From NCBI RefSeq assembly GCF_003010965.1, contig NZ_PGGM01000002.1, positions 709,265-773,264 of the forward strand: a stretch of 64,000 bases of DNA, written 5' to 3'. This document shows, piece after piece, positions 1 to 10,535 of this stretch (position 1 is the stretch's first letter; each line of letters begins with the position of its first letter). The notes beneath the pieces are model-generated. The model saw only the letters and a list, made by a program, of their open reading frames with translations. It did not search any database and was not told the DNA's origin. The position numbers and the translations under genes were made by a program. The DNA is from Phyllobacterium sophorae (GTDB lineage: Bacteria; Pseudomonadota; Alphaproteobacteria; Rhizobiales; Rhizobiaceae).

Positions 1-1203
1 AGGAAGGTCATAGAGGTCCTTGTCCATCGGTTGGCCGGGATGGATCTTGTTCTTGATGCCGTCGAGGCCGGCCATCAGCATCGCGGCGAAGCCGAGGTAG
101 GGGTTGGCTGTCGGATCCGGGAAGCGGATTTCAACGCGCTTGGACTTCGGCGAGGAGCCGAAAGGAATACGGCATGACGCGGAGCGGTTGCGCGCTGAAT
201 AGGCCAGCAGAACCGGAGCCTCATAACCTGGAACCAGACGCTTGTAGGAGTTGGTCGAAGGGTTGGTGAAGGCATTGATCGCCTTGGCATGCTTGATGAT
301 GCCGCCGATGAAGAACAGGCAGTTTTCCGAAAGGCCCGCATATTCATTGCCCGCGAAAGTCGGCTTGCCATCCTTCCAGATCGACATGTGAACGTGCATG
401 CCCGAACCGTTGTCGCCGAAAATCGGCTTCGGCATGAAGGTTGCGGTCTTGCCATAGGCATTGGCGACCTGATGCACGACATACTTGTAGATCAGCATCT
501 TGTCGGCGTTGCGGGTGAGGGCGTCGAACTTGATGCCAAGTTCGTGCTGGGCAGCGGCCACTTCGTGATGGTGCTTTTCAACGCGCACGCCCATTTCGGT
601 CAGAACCGTGAGCATTTCCGAGCGCATGTCCTGCGCGCTGTCGATTGGCGGTACGGGGAAGTACCCGCCCTTGACGCGCGGACGGTGACCAAGGTTTCCG
701 GTTTCATAGTCGGTGTCGTCATTGGACGGCAGTTCGGTGGAGTCGAGTTTGAAGCCCGTATTGTATGGATCAGCCTTGTACTTGACGTCGTCGAAGACAA
801 AGAATTCAGCTTCGGGGCCGACGAAGATTGTGTCGCCGATGCCTTCGGCCTTCATGTAGGCTTCGGCCTTCTTGGCGGTTCCGCGTGGATCGCGATTGTA
901 GGATTCACCGGAAATCGGATCGAGAATGTCGCAAAGGATAACCATCGTCGACTGGGCGAAGAAGGGGTCCATGTGAACCGTATCGGTGTCTGGCATGAGC
1001 ACCATGTCGGACTCGTTAATGGCCTTCCAGCCAGCAATGGAGGAGCCGTCGAACATGACACCGTCGGCAAACATATCTTCATCGACTTCGGCAATGTCCA
1101 TCGTCACGTGCTGCAACTTCCCCTTTGGATCGGTGAAGCGGAGGTCAAGGAACTTTACGTCGTTGTCCTTGATCTGTTTCAGAATATCTTTGGCGGTCGT
1201 CAT
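1..1203 (-). CDS. glnA: Glutamine synthetase type I, C-terminus cut by the window start
   Basis: Makes glutamine from glutamate, ammonia and ATP in the cytoplasm; the central ammonia-assimilation enzyme. 401 of about 469 residues are present. It begins [10 protein letters not shown] and carries the DGSSIAGW motif at residues 52-59, followed by the MVLMPDTDT and DPFF stretches typical of class I enzymes. The last codons before the window edge read DLYDLP, with Tyr398 at bases 10-12, which matches the tyrosine adenylylated by GlnE in enterobacterial GlnA. It lies 71 bp downstream of glnB on the same strand, the usual rhizobial glnBA arrangement, so it is probably co-transcribed from the sigma54-type promoter ahead of glnB. 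Confidence 0.97.
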   Translation of the reverse strand, partial: MTTAKDILKQIKDNDVKFLDLRFTDPKGKLQHVTMDIAEVDEDMFADGVMFDGSSIAGWKAINESDMVLMPDTDTVHMDPFFAQSTMVILCDILDPISGESYNRDPRGTAKKAEAYMKAEGIGDTIFVGPEAEFFVFDDVKYKADPYNTGFKLDSTELPSNDDTDYETGNLGHRPRVKGGYFPVPPIDSAQDMRSEMLTVLTEMGVRVEKHHHEVAAAQHELGIKFDALTRNADKMLIYKYVVHQVANAYGKTATFMPKPIFGDNGSGMHVHMSIWKDGKPTFAGNEYAGLSENCLFFIGGIIKHAKAINAFTNPSTNSYKRLVPGYEAPVLLAYSARNRSASCRIPFGSSPKSKRVEIRFPDPTANPYLGFAAMLMAGLDGIKNKIHPGQPMDKDLYDLP

Positions 1204-1274
1204 GTCAATTTTCCTTATTCAGCGACGATGAAGGTTGTTGCCGGCGCGAACGCACCTGCAGATGGGTGTGGGGA

Positions 1275-1628
<354 letters not shown>

Positions 1629-1671
1629 CTATGCATAGCAACGGGCCTCTTGCCCGCTTGCCACAACAAAA

Positions 1672-1687
1672 AGCAGGAAGCATGCCA
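1672..1687 (-). promoter_or_regulatory. Sigma54-type -24/-12 promoter for glnB-glnA
   Basis: Read on the minus strand the bases are TGGCATG-N4-CTGCT. This fits the RpoN consensus TGGCACG-N4-TTGCA with the GG and GC doublets at the required 12-base offset and three mismatches outside the doublets. Transcription would start near 1660, about 47 bases before the glnB start. Rhizobial glnBA is known to use an NtrC/RpoN promoter. The perfect palindrome ATGCAA-G-TTGCAT at 1817-1829 lies upstream but does not match the usual NtrC site well. Confidence 0.6.
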
Positions 1688-1868
1688 ACTGGCCTCCCGG
1701 GTGGAAATAAATCCATGAATAGGATTTTATCGGGGAAGAAACGTAAATTCCTTCAACCTTTGGTGCGCTGCTACCGCAATAAGCCACTCGCCATCAACCG
1801 AAGTTGATGAAAAAAGATGCAAGTTGCATATAAAATAGGCGGCACGTGCTTGCTGGCGCGCACAATTA

Positions 1869-2672
1869 CTACGCAACGCGCTCTTTCAACGCCCGTGCTG
1901 CCTGCGGAGCGCGCACTTTGCCTTCATGGATGAAATAAACGAAAACATCCCGGGCTCGTCTCTTTGCGTGCTCATCCGGCGAGGCGAGCGGCAGGTCATC
2001 AGGTTCGCCGCCATTTGCCCAAACATTGGTGCGCTCTGCCCATTTGTCGAGCGCATCGGCTGGGTAGGCGGTCTCGATGGTATCGTCGCCCTTCTGCAGG
2101 CGGGCATATATGAAGTCCGCGGTGACATCGGCGATTTCGGGATATTCGAAATGTTCGGCATAGACCACCGCGACGCCGTTCTTGCGTGCCAGGGCGATAA
2201 AATCGGGATCGATGAAAGAAGGATTGCGGACCTCAACGGCGTGACGCAGGGGAAGACCGTCGTGCTTCTTCGGCAGGAGTTCGAGAAAGGCGCCAAAGTC
2301 ATCCGCATCGAATTTCTTGGTCGGGGCAAACTGCCAAACGACTGGCCCAAGCCGGTCGCCCAGTTCGACAATGCCGGACTTGACGAAGTATTCGATGGAA
2401 TCGCCGGCTTCGGCAAGGACACGGCGGTTGGTGACGAAGCGATTGCCCTTGACCGAAAAAATGAAGCCGTCCGGGACTTGGCTGGCCCATTTGGCGAAAG
2501 TCGCCGGCTTCTGCGTGCCATAATAGGTGCTGTTGATCTCGATTGTCTGCAGATGCTGGCCTGCGTATTCGAGTTCCTTGGTCTTGGAGAGACCTTCCGG
2601 GTAGAAGGTGCCGCGCCACGGCTCGAAAGTCCAGCCGCCAATGCCGGTTCGTATGGTTCCGCTTTCGCTCAT
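1869..2672 (-). CDS. DUF72 (YecE-like) protein
   Basis: 267-residue cytoplasmic protein of the DUF72/YecE family, which is predicted to form a TIM-barrel-like fold; no reaction is established. Family hallmarks are GIGGWTFEPWRGTFYP near the N-terminus, IEINSTYYGTQ around residue 45, FSVKGNRFVTN, and EVRNPSF in the second half. The start at 2672 follows a purine-rich ribosome-binding region (GGAGAAGCGGA) immediately upstream. It lies about 60 bp downstream of uvrA on the same strand, but a strong terminator separates the two, so it probably has its own promoter. Confidence 0.85.
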   Translation of the reverse strand: MSESGTIRTGIGGWTFEPWRGTFYPEGLSKTKELEYAGQHLQTIEINSTYYGTQKPATFAKWASQVPDGFIFSVKGNRFVTNRRVLAEAGDSIEYFVKSGIVELGDRLGPVVWQFAPTKKFDADDFGAFLELLPKKHDGLPLRHAVEVRNPSFIDPDFIALARKNGVAVVYAEHFEYPEIADVTADFIYARLQKGDDTIETAYPADALDKWAERTNVWANGGEPDDLPLASPDEHAKRRARDVFVYFIHEGKVRAPQAARALKERVA

Positions 2673-2702
2673 TCCGCTTCTCCTCCCTTCAATGCCAGAT
2701 TG

Positions 2703-2725
2703 AAAAAACCCGCCACGAGGGCGGG
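2703..2725 (-). terminator. Rho-independent terminator after uvrA
   Basis: On the minus strand a 6-bp perfect stem (CCCGCC/GGCGGG, loop of 5) is followed by six T residues, directly after the uvrA stop codon. This is a textbook intrinsic terminator. Confidence 0.85.
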
Positions 2726-2732
2726 CTTCAGG

Positions 2733-5654
2733 TCATTCCGCGGCCGCCTGCACCTTGTGTCCGGGACGCCGGCGCAGAAGCTCCTTGAGGAACTGACCAG
2801 TATAGGAGCGGTCGACTTCGACAATGTCCTCCGGCCGGCCAACAGCGACAATCTCGCCGCCGCCATCACCGCCATGCGGTCCAAGGTCGATTACCCAGTC
2901 GGCCGTCTTGATGACCTCGAGATTGTGCTCGATGACGACGACGGTATTGCCTTGATCCACCAGTTCATGCAGGACTTCAAGAAGCTTCGCTACATCGTGG
3001 AAATGCAAGCCAGTTGTTGGCTCATCGAGGATGTAGAGCGTGCGGCCGGTCGCCTTGCGCGACAATTCCTTGGCGAGCTTTATGCGCTGCGCTTCGCCGC
3101 CGGACAGGGTATTGGCCTGTTGACCGACATGGATATAACCGAGGCCGACCTTGGCAAGTGTCTGCAGCTTGTCGCGTACTGCCGGAACTGCGGCGAAGAA
3201 CTCGGCACCTTCCTCGACGGTCATATCGAGCACGTCGGCGATCGACTTGCCCTTGAACAGAACCTCCAGCGTCTCGCGGTTGTAGCGCTTGCCATGGCAG
3301 ACATCGCAGGTGACATAAACGTCCGGCAGGAAGTGCATCTCGATCTTGATCACGCCATCGCCCTGGCAGGCTTCGCAGCGCCCGCCCTTGACGTTAAAGG
3401 AGAAGCGGCCGGGCTGATAGCCACGTGCCTTCGCCTCGGGGAGACCGGCAAACCAGTCGCGGATCGGAGTAAAAGCGCCTGTGTAAGTTGCCGGGTTGGA
3501 GCGCGGCGTGCGGCCGATCGGCGATTGGTCGATATCGATGACCTTGTCGAGAAATTCCAGCCCGTCGATGCGGTCATGGTCAGCAGGATGTTCGCGCGAT
3601 CCCATGATGCGGCGCGATGCGGCCTTGAACAGCGTTTCGATCAGGAATGTCGATTTGCCGCCACCGGAAACGCCGGTCACGGCGGTGAATGTGCCAAGTG
3701 GAATCTCTGCGGAGACGTTCTTGAGATTGTTGCCGCGCGCACCGACGATCTTGATGCGCTTCTTGGTTGTCTTGCGCCGCTCCGATGGCACAGCCACCTC
3801 TATGGCTCCGGACAGATATTGGCCGGTGAGCGATTTCGGGCTGGCCATGATATCGGCGGGCGACCCTTGCGCAATGATCTCGCCGCCATGAATACCTGCG
3901 GCCGGACCAATATCGACAACATAGTCGGCGGTGAGGATCGCATCTTCATCGTGCTCGACGACGATAACGGTATTGCCGAGATCGCGCAGGTGGCGCAGGG
4001 TCTTCAACAGTTGCTCGTTGTCGCGCTGATGCAGCCCGATGGACGGCTCGTCGAGCACATAGAGCACACCCGTAAGGCCCGACCCGATCTGCGAGGCCAG
4101 GCGGATACGCTGGCTTTCGCCGCCGGACAAGGTTCCGGAATTGCGCGACAGCGCCAGATAGTCGAGACCGACATCGTTGAGGAAGCGCAAGCGCTCGCGA
4201 ATTTCCTTGAGGATACGTGCCGCAATCTCGGTCTGTTTTTCGTTGAACGTCTTGTCGATTTCGCGGAACCAGGCGTCGGCATGGCGAATGGACTTCTCGG
4301 TGATCTGACCGATATGCATGCCGCCGATTTTCACGGCCAATGCTTCAGGCTTCAGCCGGTAGCCATTGCAGGCAGGACAGGGGGTGCCGGACATGAAGCG
4401 CTCGATCTCTTCGCGCGACCAGGCAGAGTCGGTCTCCTTCCAGCGCCGCTCGAGATTTGGAATGACACCTTCGAACGGCTTGGTGGTGCGATAGGAACGC
4501 AGGCCGTCATCATAGGCGAACTGCACCTCACGGCTGCCCGTGCCGTAGAGAATGGCCTGCTGCGCCTCCTCGTTCAGATCGCTCCAGCGGTCGCCAAGCT
4601 TGAAGCCATAGGCAGCGCCAAGGGCATCCAGCGTCTGATTGTAATAGGGCGAGCTCGATTTCGACCACGGGGCAATTGCACCATTCTTCAGCGTCAGACT
4701 CTCATCCGGCACGATCATCGTCGGATCGATCGCCTTCTGCGTGCCAAGGCCATCGCAGGTGGGGCAGGCGCCGAAGGGATTGTTGAACGAGAACAGGCGC
4801 GGCTCGATTTCCGAAATGGTGAAGCCCGAAACCGGGCAAGCGAATTTTTCCGAGAACATCAGCCGCTCATGGGTATCGTTCTTGGACTTGTTGGCGGATT
4901 CACTCGATGTTTCGTCAGCCGGAAGCGGCTTATCGGCAAATTCCGCAACGGCAATGCCGTCGGCCAGCTTCAGGGAAGTTTCAAGACTATCCGCCAAGCG
5001 GGCGGCAATATCGGACCGCACGATGATACGGTCGACCACGACGTCGATATCGTGCTTGTATTTCTTGTCGAGTGCAGGGACATCGGCGATCTCGTAGAAA
5101 ATGCCGTCAACTTTCACGCGCTGGAAGCCGCGCTTCTGGAGGTCGGCCATTTCCTTGCGATACTCGCCCTTACGGCCGCGGACGATTGGCGCAAGAACAA
5201 ACAGGCGAGTGCCCTCTTCAAGCGCGAGAACGCGGTCGACCATCTGGCTTACAGTCTGGCTTTCGATCGGCAGACCGGTTGCCGGAGAATAGGGGATGCC
5301 GACACGCGCGTAGAGCAGGCGCAGATAGTCGTAGATTTCCGTGACAGTGCCAACCGTCGACCGCGGGTTGCGGCTGGTTGTCTTCTGCTCAATGGAAATA
5401 GCCGGAGAGAGACCGTCGATCTGATCCACGTCCGGCTTCTGCATCATCTCGAGAAACTGCCGCGCATAGGCGGACAGGCTCTCGACATAGCGCCTCTGCC
5501 CTTCGGCATAGATCGTGTCGAATGCGAGCGACGACTTCCCCGATCCGGACAGGCCGGTCATGACAATCAGCTTGTCGCGCGGCAGGTCGAGATCAATGTT
5601 CTTCAAATTGTGTTCGCGGGCGCCGCGAATGGAAATGTATTTCTGATCGCTCAT
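2733..5654 (-). CDS. uvrA: Excinuclease ABC subunit A
   Basis: Damage-recognition ATPase of nucleotide excision repair; works as a dimer with UvrB. 973 residues, normal length. The first Walker A is [12 protein letters not shown] near residue 31; zinc-binding CxxC pairs are seen in [16 protein letters not shown] and [16 protein letters not shown]; two ABC signatures ([24 protein letters not shown]) and a second Walker A ([10 protein letters not shown]) complete the tandem ABC layout. I place the start at the ATG giving [11 protein letters not shown]; an in-frame GTG eight codons upstream (5678) is less likely. It is divergent from ssb, and a GAAC-N7-GAAC box at 5808-5822 predicts LexA control. 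Confidence 0.97.
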   Translation of the reverse strand: MSDQKYISIRGAREHNLKNIDLDLPRDKLIVMTGLSGSGKSSLAFDTIYAEGQRRYVESLSAYARQFLEMMQKPDVDQIDGLSPAISIEQKTTSRNPRSTVGTVTEIYDYLRLLYARVGIPYSPATGLPIESQTVSQMVDRVLALEEGTRLFVLAPIVRGRKGEYRKEMADLQKRGFQRVKVDGIFYEIADVPALDKKYKHDIDVVVDRIIVRSDIAARLADSLETSLKLADGIAVAEFADKPLPADETSSESANKSKNDTHERLMFSEKFACPVSGFTISEIEPRLFSFNNPFGACPTCDGLGTQKAIDPTMIVPDESLTLKNGAIAPWSKSSSPYYNQTLDALGAAYGFKLGDRWSDLNEEAQQAILYGTGSREVQFAYDDGLRSYRTTKPFEGVIPNLERRWKETDSAWSREEIERFMSGTPCPACNGYRLKPEALAVKIGGMHIGQITEKSIRHADAWFREIDKTFNEKQTEIAARILKEIRERLRFLNDVGLDYLALSRNSGTLSGGESQRIRLASQIGSGLTGVLYVLDEPSIGLHQRDNEQLLKTLRHLRDLGNTVIVVEHDEDAILTADYVVDIGPAAGIHGGEIIAQGSPADIMASPKSLTGQYLSGAIEVAVPSERRKTTKKRIKIVGARGNNLKNVSAEIPLGTFTAVTGVSGGGKSTFLIETLFKAASRRIMGSREHPADHDRIDGLEFLDKVIDIDQSPIGRTPRSNPATYTGAFTPIRDWFAGLPEAKARGYQPGRFSFNVKGGRCEACQGDGVIKIEMHFLPDVYVTCDVCHGKRYNRETLEVLFKGKSIADVLDMTVEEGAEFFAAVPAVRDKLQTLAKVGLGYIHVGQQANTLSGGEAQRIKLAKELSRKATGRTLYILDEPTTGLHFHDVAKLLEVLHELVDQGNTVVVIEHNLEVIKTADWVIDLGPHGGDGGGEIVAVGRPEDIVEVDRSYTGQFLKELLRRRPGHKVQAAAE

Positions 5655-5807
5655 GTCTGTTTGCCTTTGAGAGGGCACGCTATTCTGGAAGGAGGTACTG
5701 CCCTCTGGCGAGAGGCTTTCCTATATTTAGAAAGTCCCTGCCGTTTTGCGAGGTCAAACCCTGATGGAATCACCATAGCCATGTTGACATTGTTAGAGCA
5801 AGTGATA

Positions 5808-5822
5808 GAACAAAAAAAGAAC
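5808..5822. promoter_or_regulatory. SOS (LexA) box shared by uvrA and ssb
   Basis: A perfect direct repeat GAAC-N7-GAAC (GTTC-N7-GTTC on the minus strand) with an all-A spacer. This is the alphaproteobacterial LexA motif. It lies 154 bp upstream of uvrA and 263 bp upstream of ssb, in the 430-bp divergent intergenic region 5655-6084. I see nothing else convincing in that region. Confidence 0.75.
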
Positions 5823-6084
5823 AAATCGCGCAAGTCATGCTGACATTGAGTGAAAGCTGTCGCAGTCTCATGGTTGCCCGCGAAAACCTTGTGAAAGATG
5901 GCGATTGACGGGCGGCGGGCGTTGAAAGTCTCCTGACAAATCTGGCAGGAGCGTTTCGCAAGGCGTCAATGCTGATATGGCCAGGAACGGTATATTGTGG
6001 ATAGCGGTAATCAGTTGCCCGCCATGAATGCGGCTTCTGTATGATGGCGCAAATTTTAAAATCGGAATTTACGGAGTTTAAATC

Positions 6085-6612
6085 ATGGCAGGCAGTGTCA
6101 ACAAGGTCATTTTGGTAGGAAATCTTGGCGCTGACCCGGAAGTCCGGCGGTTGGGTTCGGGTGACCCGGTCGTTAATCTCCGCATTGCGACGTCGGAAAG
6201 CTGGCGCGACAAGAACAGCGGTGAACGCAAGGAAAAGACTGAATGGCATAGCGTTGTCATCTTCAATGACAATCTGGCCAAGGTTGCCGAGCAGTATTTG
6301 AAGAAGGGCATGAAGGTCTATCTCGAAGGTGCGCTGCAGACCCGCAAGTGGCAGGACCAGACGGGCAATGACCGCTATTCGACGGAAGTCGTTTTGCAGA
6401 AATTCCGCGGCGAGTTGCAGATGCTCGATTCACGCGGCGAGGGCGCCGGAGCTGGCGGCGGCCGTTCGTTCGACAACAATTCGAGCCGTGGCCAGGTCTC
6501 GGACAACGACTACGGCTCCGATTTCGGTCGCTCCAGCGCTTCATCCAGCAGCTCATCCAGCGCAAGCGGCGGGAATTTCTCGCGCGATCTCGACGATGAA
6601 ATCCCGTTCTGA
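6085..6612 (+). CDS. ssb: Single-stranded DNA-binding protein
   Basis: Coats single-stranded DNA in replication, repair and recombination. 175 residues: an OB-fold domain over about residues 1-112 (start [19 protein letters not shown], then [17 protein letters not shown] and [11 protein letters not shown]), a glycine/serine-rich disordered linker with an unusually long serine run near residues 149-161, and the acidic DDEIPF tail that recruits partner proteins. It is divergent from uvrA around a shared SOS box, as in other Rhizobiales. Confidence 0.97.
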   Translation: MAGSVNKVILVGNLGADPEVRRLGSGDPVVNLRIATSESWRDKNSGERKEKTEWHSVVIFNDNLAKVAEQYLKKGMKVYLEGALQTRKWQDQTGNDRYSTEVVLQKFRGELQMLDSRGEGAGAGGGRSFDNNSSRGQVSDNDYGSDFGRSSASSSSSSSASGGNFSRDLDDEIPF

Positions 6613-6658
6613 CAACTGGACGGATCAGACAGCGGATGAATAGTGCAAACGCCCGGTC

Positions 6659-7096
6659 ATGATCAGTGATCTGGGCGTTTACGCCGGACTTTTTTCGATT
6701 GCTTTCGCTGCCGCTACCGTTCTGCCGATGCAATCGGAAGCGGCGCTCGCCGGCCTTCTCCTCAGCGATGCCTATTCACCGGCAGTTCTGATTGGCGTTG
6801 CCAGCGTTGGCAATGTGCTCGGCTCAATCGTCAACTGGCTGCTTGGCCGCGGAATCGACCGGTTCCGCGATCGCAAATGGTTTCCCGCCAGTCAGGCGCA
6901 GCTTGATCGGGCTGCGTCCTGGTATCAACGCTACGGCAAATGGACGCTTCTTTTGAGTTGGGCACCCATCATAGGTGACCCGCTGACGGTAATTGCCGGG
7001 GTATTGCGGGAGCCCCTGCTCAGCTTCGTTATCCTTGTAGCCATTGCCAAGACCGGTCGCTACCTCGCGATTCTGGCACTGACCACAGGCTTGTAA
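6659..7096 (+). CDS. YqaA-family membrane protein (DedA/VTT-like)
   Basis: 145-residue inner-membrane protein resembling YqaA, a small relative of the SNARE-associated/DedA (VTT) superfamily. Several hydrophobic segments are visible (about residues 7-24, 40-60, 92-110, 122-143). The family pattern is seen in QSEAALAGLL, GNVLGSIVNWLLGR and the re-entrant-like SWAPIIGDPLTVIAG. Its role is not established; relatives are linked to lipid or envelope homeostasis. It starts 46 bp after ssb on the same strand. Confidence 0.8.
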   Translation: MISDLGVYAGLFSIAFAAATVLPMQSEAALAGLLLSDAYSPAVLIGVASVGNVLGSIVNWLLGRGIDRFRDRKWFPASQAQLDRAASWYQRYGKWTLLLSWAPIIGDPLTVIAGVLREPLLSFVILVAIAKTGRYLAILALTTGL

Positions 7097-7105
7097 GCTG
7101 CCGCA

Positions 7106-7513
7106 TCAGGGATGCATTTTTGCGCCTTTGGTGATTTTGTCGACCAGCTTCCTGTCAGCCCGCATGGCGATGCCAACGACCTTTGCATCATCCGGGGCGA
7201 ACTGCGCGAAGACCGCGCGGTTTGCCGCATCATGGCCGGTGGAGAACATCTCCTCGACGTAGAGACAGGTTCTGATATCGCGCTCGAGCGAACGGCGGTG
7301 AATATTTGAAATCGTTGCCTGATCGGCTGCCAGCACGATCACTGGCTGAATTGACAGGGGGTTATAGATGTTGCCAGCACGGTCGCGGTAGGGTTCGCCG
7401 ATCACCTCAGGTGATTGGGCAACGATGCCGCTGGTGAGAAATGCGGCCACATTCAGCGCTTGCCAGGACGCAAGGTCGTTTCGCAGCACGATTGCAATTT
7501 TGGTATCGAACAT
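7106..7513 (-). CDS. DUF2000 family protein
   Basis: Protein of about 135 residues that begins MFDTKIAIVLRNDL and contains LNVAAFLTSGI, YRDRAGNIYNPLSIQPV and IYVEEMF-like elements typical of DUF2000; no enzymatic role is known. An ATG seven codons upstream (7534) is possible, but the family normally starts at MFDTK. It is transcribed divergently from an AraC-type regulator with only a few tens of bases between them, an arrangement that suggests direct control by that regulator. Confidence 0.8.
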   Translation of the reverse strand: MFDTKIAIVLRNDLASWQALNVAAFLTSGIVAQSPEVIGEPYRDRAGNIYNPLSIQPVIVLAADQATISNIHRRSLERDIRTCLYVEEMFSTGHDAANRAVFAQFAPDDAKVVGIAMRADRKLVDKITKGAKMHP

Positions 7514-7548
7514 CGATATAGGTTTCCGTGTCATGAAGAGTTGGGCTT

Positions 7549-8412
7549 ATGCTGGACGTTTTAGGCGAAGAGGCAGTGCACAGTCTTGGACGTTTGTGCG
7601 AACTACCCGGGCAGGACGCCATCCTGTCGGCACCTTCCAATCCAGGCCTTGAACGGATCGAAGCGCGCTTTGCCGGCGATGGCTACGACCTGCACCGGCA
7701 TGACACCTATGCGATCGGGGTGACGCTGCACGGTGTCCAGACGTTCTGGTATCGCGGCCAGCGGCGCTATAGCCTGCCCGGCAATATCATCGTGCTTCAT
7801 CCGGACGAGATCCATGACGGCGGGGCCGGTACCGATGATGGCCTGCGCTATCGCATGCTCTATCTCGAGCCGTCGCTGGCGCTGCAGTCGCTGCGCGCCG
7901 GCTCGCTGCCGTTCGTCAAAGACCCGGTTTTCGCTGATCCGGCCATGGCGGCCATTCTGTCGGCCGCTCTCGACAATCTTGACGAGGAATTGGATGAGTT
8001 GGCGGTCGACGATATCATTTCCCGATTGACGCAAAGCCTGGCCCGGCACGCCCGGCAGAACGTCAAGCCATTGGGGCCCGCTGCTGTGCGGCAGACGGAA
8101 CTGGCGCGTGATTATCTTGAGGAACATGCCTTGCGTCTTGTCCGCTCAGGCGAGCTCGAGGCGGTAAGTGGGCTTGATCGTTACACTTTGTCCCGGCATT
8201 TCCGGGCGCTATACGCCACAAGTCCCCACCGTTTCCTGCTGATGCGCCGCCTGCAGCGGGCACGCGAGATGATCAAGGCCGGCGACCCACTGGCCGAGAT
8301 CGCGGCGGCGGCGGGATTCACGGACCAGAGCCATCTCAACCGGCAATTCAAGAAAGCCTTCGGCTTGACCCCCGGACGCTGGGCAGCCCTGATCGGCGTC
8401 AATTCTGGCTAG
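7549..8412 (+). CDS. AraC-family transcriptional regulator
   Basis: 287-residue regulator with an N-terminal cupin-type sensor domain (HDTYAIGVTLHGVQTFWYRG near residues 50-70; HPDEIHDGG near 84) and a C-terminal double helix-turn-helix AraC domain (LDRYTLSRHFRALY, then EIAAAAGFTDQSHLNRQFKKAFGLTPGRW at about 247-275). It is divergent from the DUF2000 gene, its probable target. The ligand is unknown. Confidence 0.9.
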   Translation: MLDVLGEEAVHSLGRLCELPGQDAILSAPSNPGLERIEARFAGDGYDLHRHDTYAIGVTLHGVQTFWYRGQRRYSLPGNIIVLHPDEIHDGGAGTDDGLRYRMLYLEPSLALQSLRAGSLPFVKDPVFADPAMAAILSAALDNLDEELDELAVDDIISRLTQSLARHARQNVKPLGPAAVRQTELARDYLEEHALRLVRSGELEAVSGLDRYTLSRHFRALYATSPHRFLLMRRLQRAREMIKAGDPLAEIAAAAGFTDQSHLNRQFKKAFGLTPGRWAALIGVNSG

Positions 8413-8510
8413 CACACACGATACCTCAAGGCTGGTGCGCGTGTGGTGCAATTGTCCGGCCCGGCGCCGTCTGTTAGACAGGCGTTCGGTTTGTGCATCG
8501 GAGCCCTGTC

Positions 8511-9818
8511 ATGACGGAACCCCAGACGCCATCGAATACGCGGCACCGCCTGGTCATCGTCGGTGGAGGCTTCGGTGGACTGGAGACGGTCCACAATCTT
8601 CGTAATGCCGATATAGACATCACGCTTATCGACCAGCGCAACCATCATCTGTTCCAGCCCTTGCTCTATCAGGTGGCGACTTCGACATTGGCGACATCGG
8701 AAATCGCCTGGCCGATCCGGCATCTACTGCGGAAGTACAAGAATGTCAAAACGCTGCTGGGTACGGTCGAAGCGGTCGATACCGCCGCCAGGACCGTATC
8801 AACTGCCGATGGCGAAACGATTCCCTACGATACGCTGGTGCTGGCGACCGGTGCACGCCATGCATATTTCGGCCACGACGATTGGGAACCGTTCGCGCCC
8901 GGCTTGAAAACGCTGGAAGATGCAACGACGATCCGGCGGCGTATTCTTACTGCATTCGAAAAAGCAGAACGTGAGCCTGATCCGGCGAAGCGCGCGGAGT
9001 ATCTGACATTCGTGATGATAGGTGGCGGTCCGACAGGGGTCGAGGTTGCCGGAACGATAGCCGATCTTGCCCGCGATACGTTGAAGGGTGATTTCAGGGT
9101 AATCGATCCGGCATCCGCGCGTGTCGTGCTGATCGAGGGTGGACCTAGGGTATTGCCGGCTTTCAGTGAAGACATGTCCGCCTATGCAAAGAAAGCGCTG
9201 GAAAAGCTAGGCGTGACGGTCCACCTCGGCAATCCGGTCACCGAATGCCATGCGGACGGCGTCGAATTCGGCGGACAGTCACTGCGCGCCAGGACCATCA
9301 TCTGGGCAGCCGGTGTCCAGGCATCGCCCGCCGCGAAATGGCTGAATGTACCCGCAGACCGCGCCGGACGGGTCATTGTCAATGCCGACCTGACGGCACC
9401 GGGATATCCAGAGATCTTCGTCATCGGCGACACGGCCACCGTTGCCAATGGCGGCAAGGGTACGGTGCCCGGTATCGCTCCAGCAGCCAAGCAGCAGGGT
9501 GTCCATATTGCCAAGACGATCAAGGCCAGACTTGCCGGGGATAGCGCATCATCGCCATTCGTGTACCGTCACGCCGGCGATCTGGCGACGATCGGCAAAC
9601 GGGCCGCGGTAACGGATTTTGGCTGGATCAAGCTCAAGGGCTACATCGCTTGGTGGCTATGGGGCCTTGCCCATATCTATTTCCTGATCGGCGTGCGCAA
9701 CCGCCTGGCGGTTGCCTTGAGCTGGCTGTGGATCTCAGTGAGCGGCGCTCGCAGCGCGCGACTGATCACACAGCGGGACGCTGCAGAAGAAGCGAACATG
9801 GACGAAAGCGGAGGCTAG
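8511..9818 (+). CDS. Type II NADH:quinone oxidoreductase (NDH-2-like)
   Basis: 435-residue flavoprotein expected to pass electrons from NAD(P)H to quinone at the inner face of the membrane without pumping protons. The FAD site is VIVGGGFGGLE near residue 13; QPLLYQVATSTL is an NDH-2 hallmark; the NADH-binding site is GGGPTGVEVAGTIADLA at about 172-188; the second FAD motif is IFVIGDTA near 303. A hydrophobic C-terminal stretch (AWWLWGLAHIYFLIG) could anchor it to the membrane. I chose the ATG at 8511 because GGAG lies 8 bases upstream; a GTG at 8493 lacks such a site. Confidence 0.9.
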   Translation: MTEPQTPSNTRHRLVIVGGGFGGLETVHNLRNADIDITLIDQRNHHLFQPLLYQVATSTLATSEIAWPIRHLLRKYKNVKTLLGTVEAVDTAARTVSTADGETIPYDTLVLATGARHAYFGHDDWEPFAPGLKTLEDATTIRRRILTAFEKAEREPDPAKRAEYLTFVMIGGGPTGVEVAGTIADLARDTLKGDFRVIDPASARVVLIEGGPRVLPAFSEDMSAYAKKALEKLGVTVHLGNPVTECHADGVEFGGQSLRARTIIWAAGVQASPAAKWLNVPADRAGRVIVNADLTAPGYPEIFVIGDTATVANGGKGTVPGIAPAAKQQGVHIAKTIKARLAGDSASSPFVYRHAGDLATIGKRAAVTDFGWIKLKGYIAWWLWGLAHIYFLIGVRNRLAVALSWLWISVSGARSARLITQRDAAEEANMDESGG

Positions 9819-9895
9819 AGCAGATTTTGCCAATCCCTCGACTTTGAACCAAATCCTGTACGGAAGAATGACTCCAAATAGACAAAACCTGCTCT
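9817..9895. repeat. Intergenic inverted repeat (dispersed element)
   Basis: Arms AGAGCAGATTTTG (9817-9829) and CAAAACCTGCTCT (9883-9895) are complementary with one mismatch. The element starts at the stop codon of the NDH-2 gene and ends just before the marC stop. Its inner part (CCCTCGACTTTGAACC) recurs at about 63658-63673, so it belongs to a dispersed palindromic family. It may also serve as a terminator between the two convergent genes. Confidence 0.55.
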
Positions 9896-9908
9896 CGCAG
9901 GGCAGCCG

Positions 9909-10535
9909 TCAGCCAATAAACGTCTTGATGCCGTCGGCCACGAACTGAACGGCGAGGGCGGCGAGAATGACGCCGAGAAGACGGGTCAGGATGGAGCGGC
10001 CAGTCTCGCCAAGGAAGCGGTCAACGCGCTCGGCAAGCAAAAACACCACATAAGATGCGGCAATGCAGATCAAGATGATACCGATTAACGCCAGGCGCGA
10101 TGTGGCGTCGGAAAGCGTGCCCGCCAACAGGATAGTGGCGGAGATCGCGCCCGGACCGGCGATAAGCGGAATTGCGAGCGGGAAGGCAGCGATGTTGCGG
10201 ATATGGTCCTTGGTGATGGCCACCTCGGCGCTCTTTTCCTTTCGCTCGTTGCGGCGCTCGAAAATCATTTCGAAGGCGATCCAGAACAGAAGCAGACCAC
10301 CGGCGATCCGGAAAGCGCCCAGCGTGATGCCAAAAAGGGCCAGGATCTGAGCGCCGGCGACGGCAAAGATAGTCAGCACGATGAACGCGATAAGGCTTGC
10401 CCGCAACCCGACCTGGCTGCGCTCCTTGCGATTCATGCCGCGTGTAAGCGCCAGAAACAGCGGTGCCAGACCCGGTGGATCGATCGTCACCATCAAGGTC
10501 ACGAGCGCATTGAGAAGAGTGTCAGAATACGCCAC
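9909..10535 (-). CDS. MarC-family integral membrane protein
   Basis: 208-residue protein with six predicted transmembrane segments. It begins MAYSDTLLNALVTLMVTIDPPGLAPLFLALTRG, the pattern of the MarC/UPF0056 family, and ends with the conserved RLLGVILAALAVQFVADGI. A cytoplasmic loop with several Arg/Lys/Glu residues lies near residues 90-110. Its substrate is unknown despite the historical multiple-antibiotic-resistance name. It is convergent with the NDH-2 gene. Confidence 0.9.
   Translation of the reverse strand: MAYSDTLLNALVTLMVTIDPPGLAPLFLALTRGMNRKERSQVGLRASLIAFIVLTIFAVAGAQILALFGITLGAFRIAGGLLLFWIAFEMIFERRNERKEKSAEVAITKDHIRNIAAFPLAIPLIAGPGAISATILLAGTLSDATSRLALIGIILICIAASYVVFLLAERVDRFLGETGRSILTRLLGVILAALAVQFVADGIKTFIG

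Noticed and set aside
1926..5843. 1305-codon plus-strand open frame across the DUF72 gene and uvrA
   Set aside because: It is antisense to two well-recognised genes, has no family motifs and no ribosome-binding site; an effect of GC-rich codon use.
5984..6008. GGAAC-N16-CGGT upstream of ssb as an EcfG promoter
   Set aside because: The -10 element has a mismatch in the key CGTT and ssb already has an SOS box; not strong enough to list.
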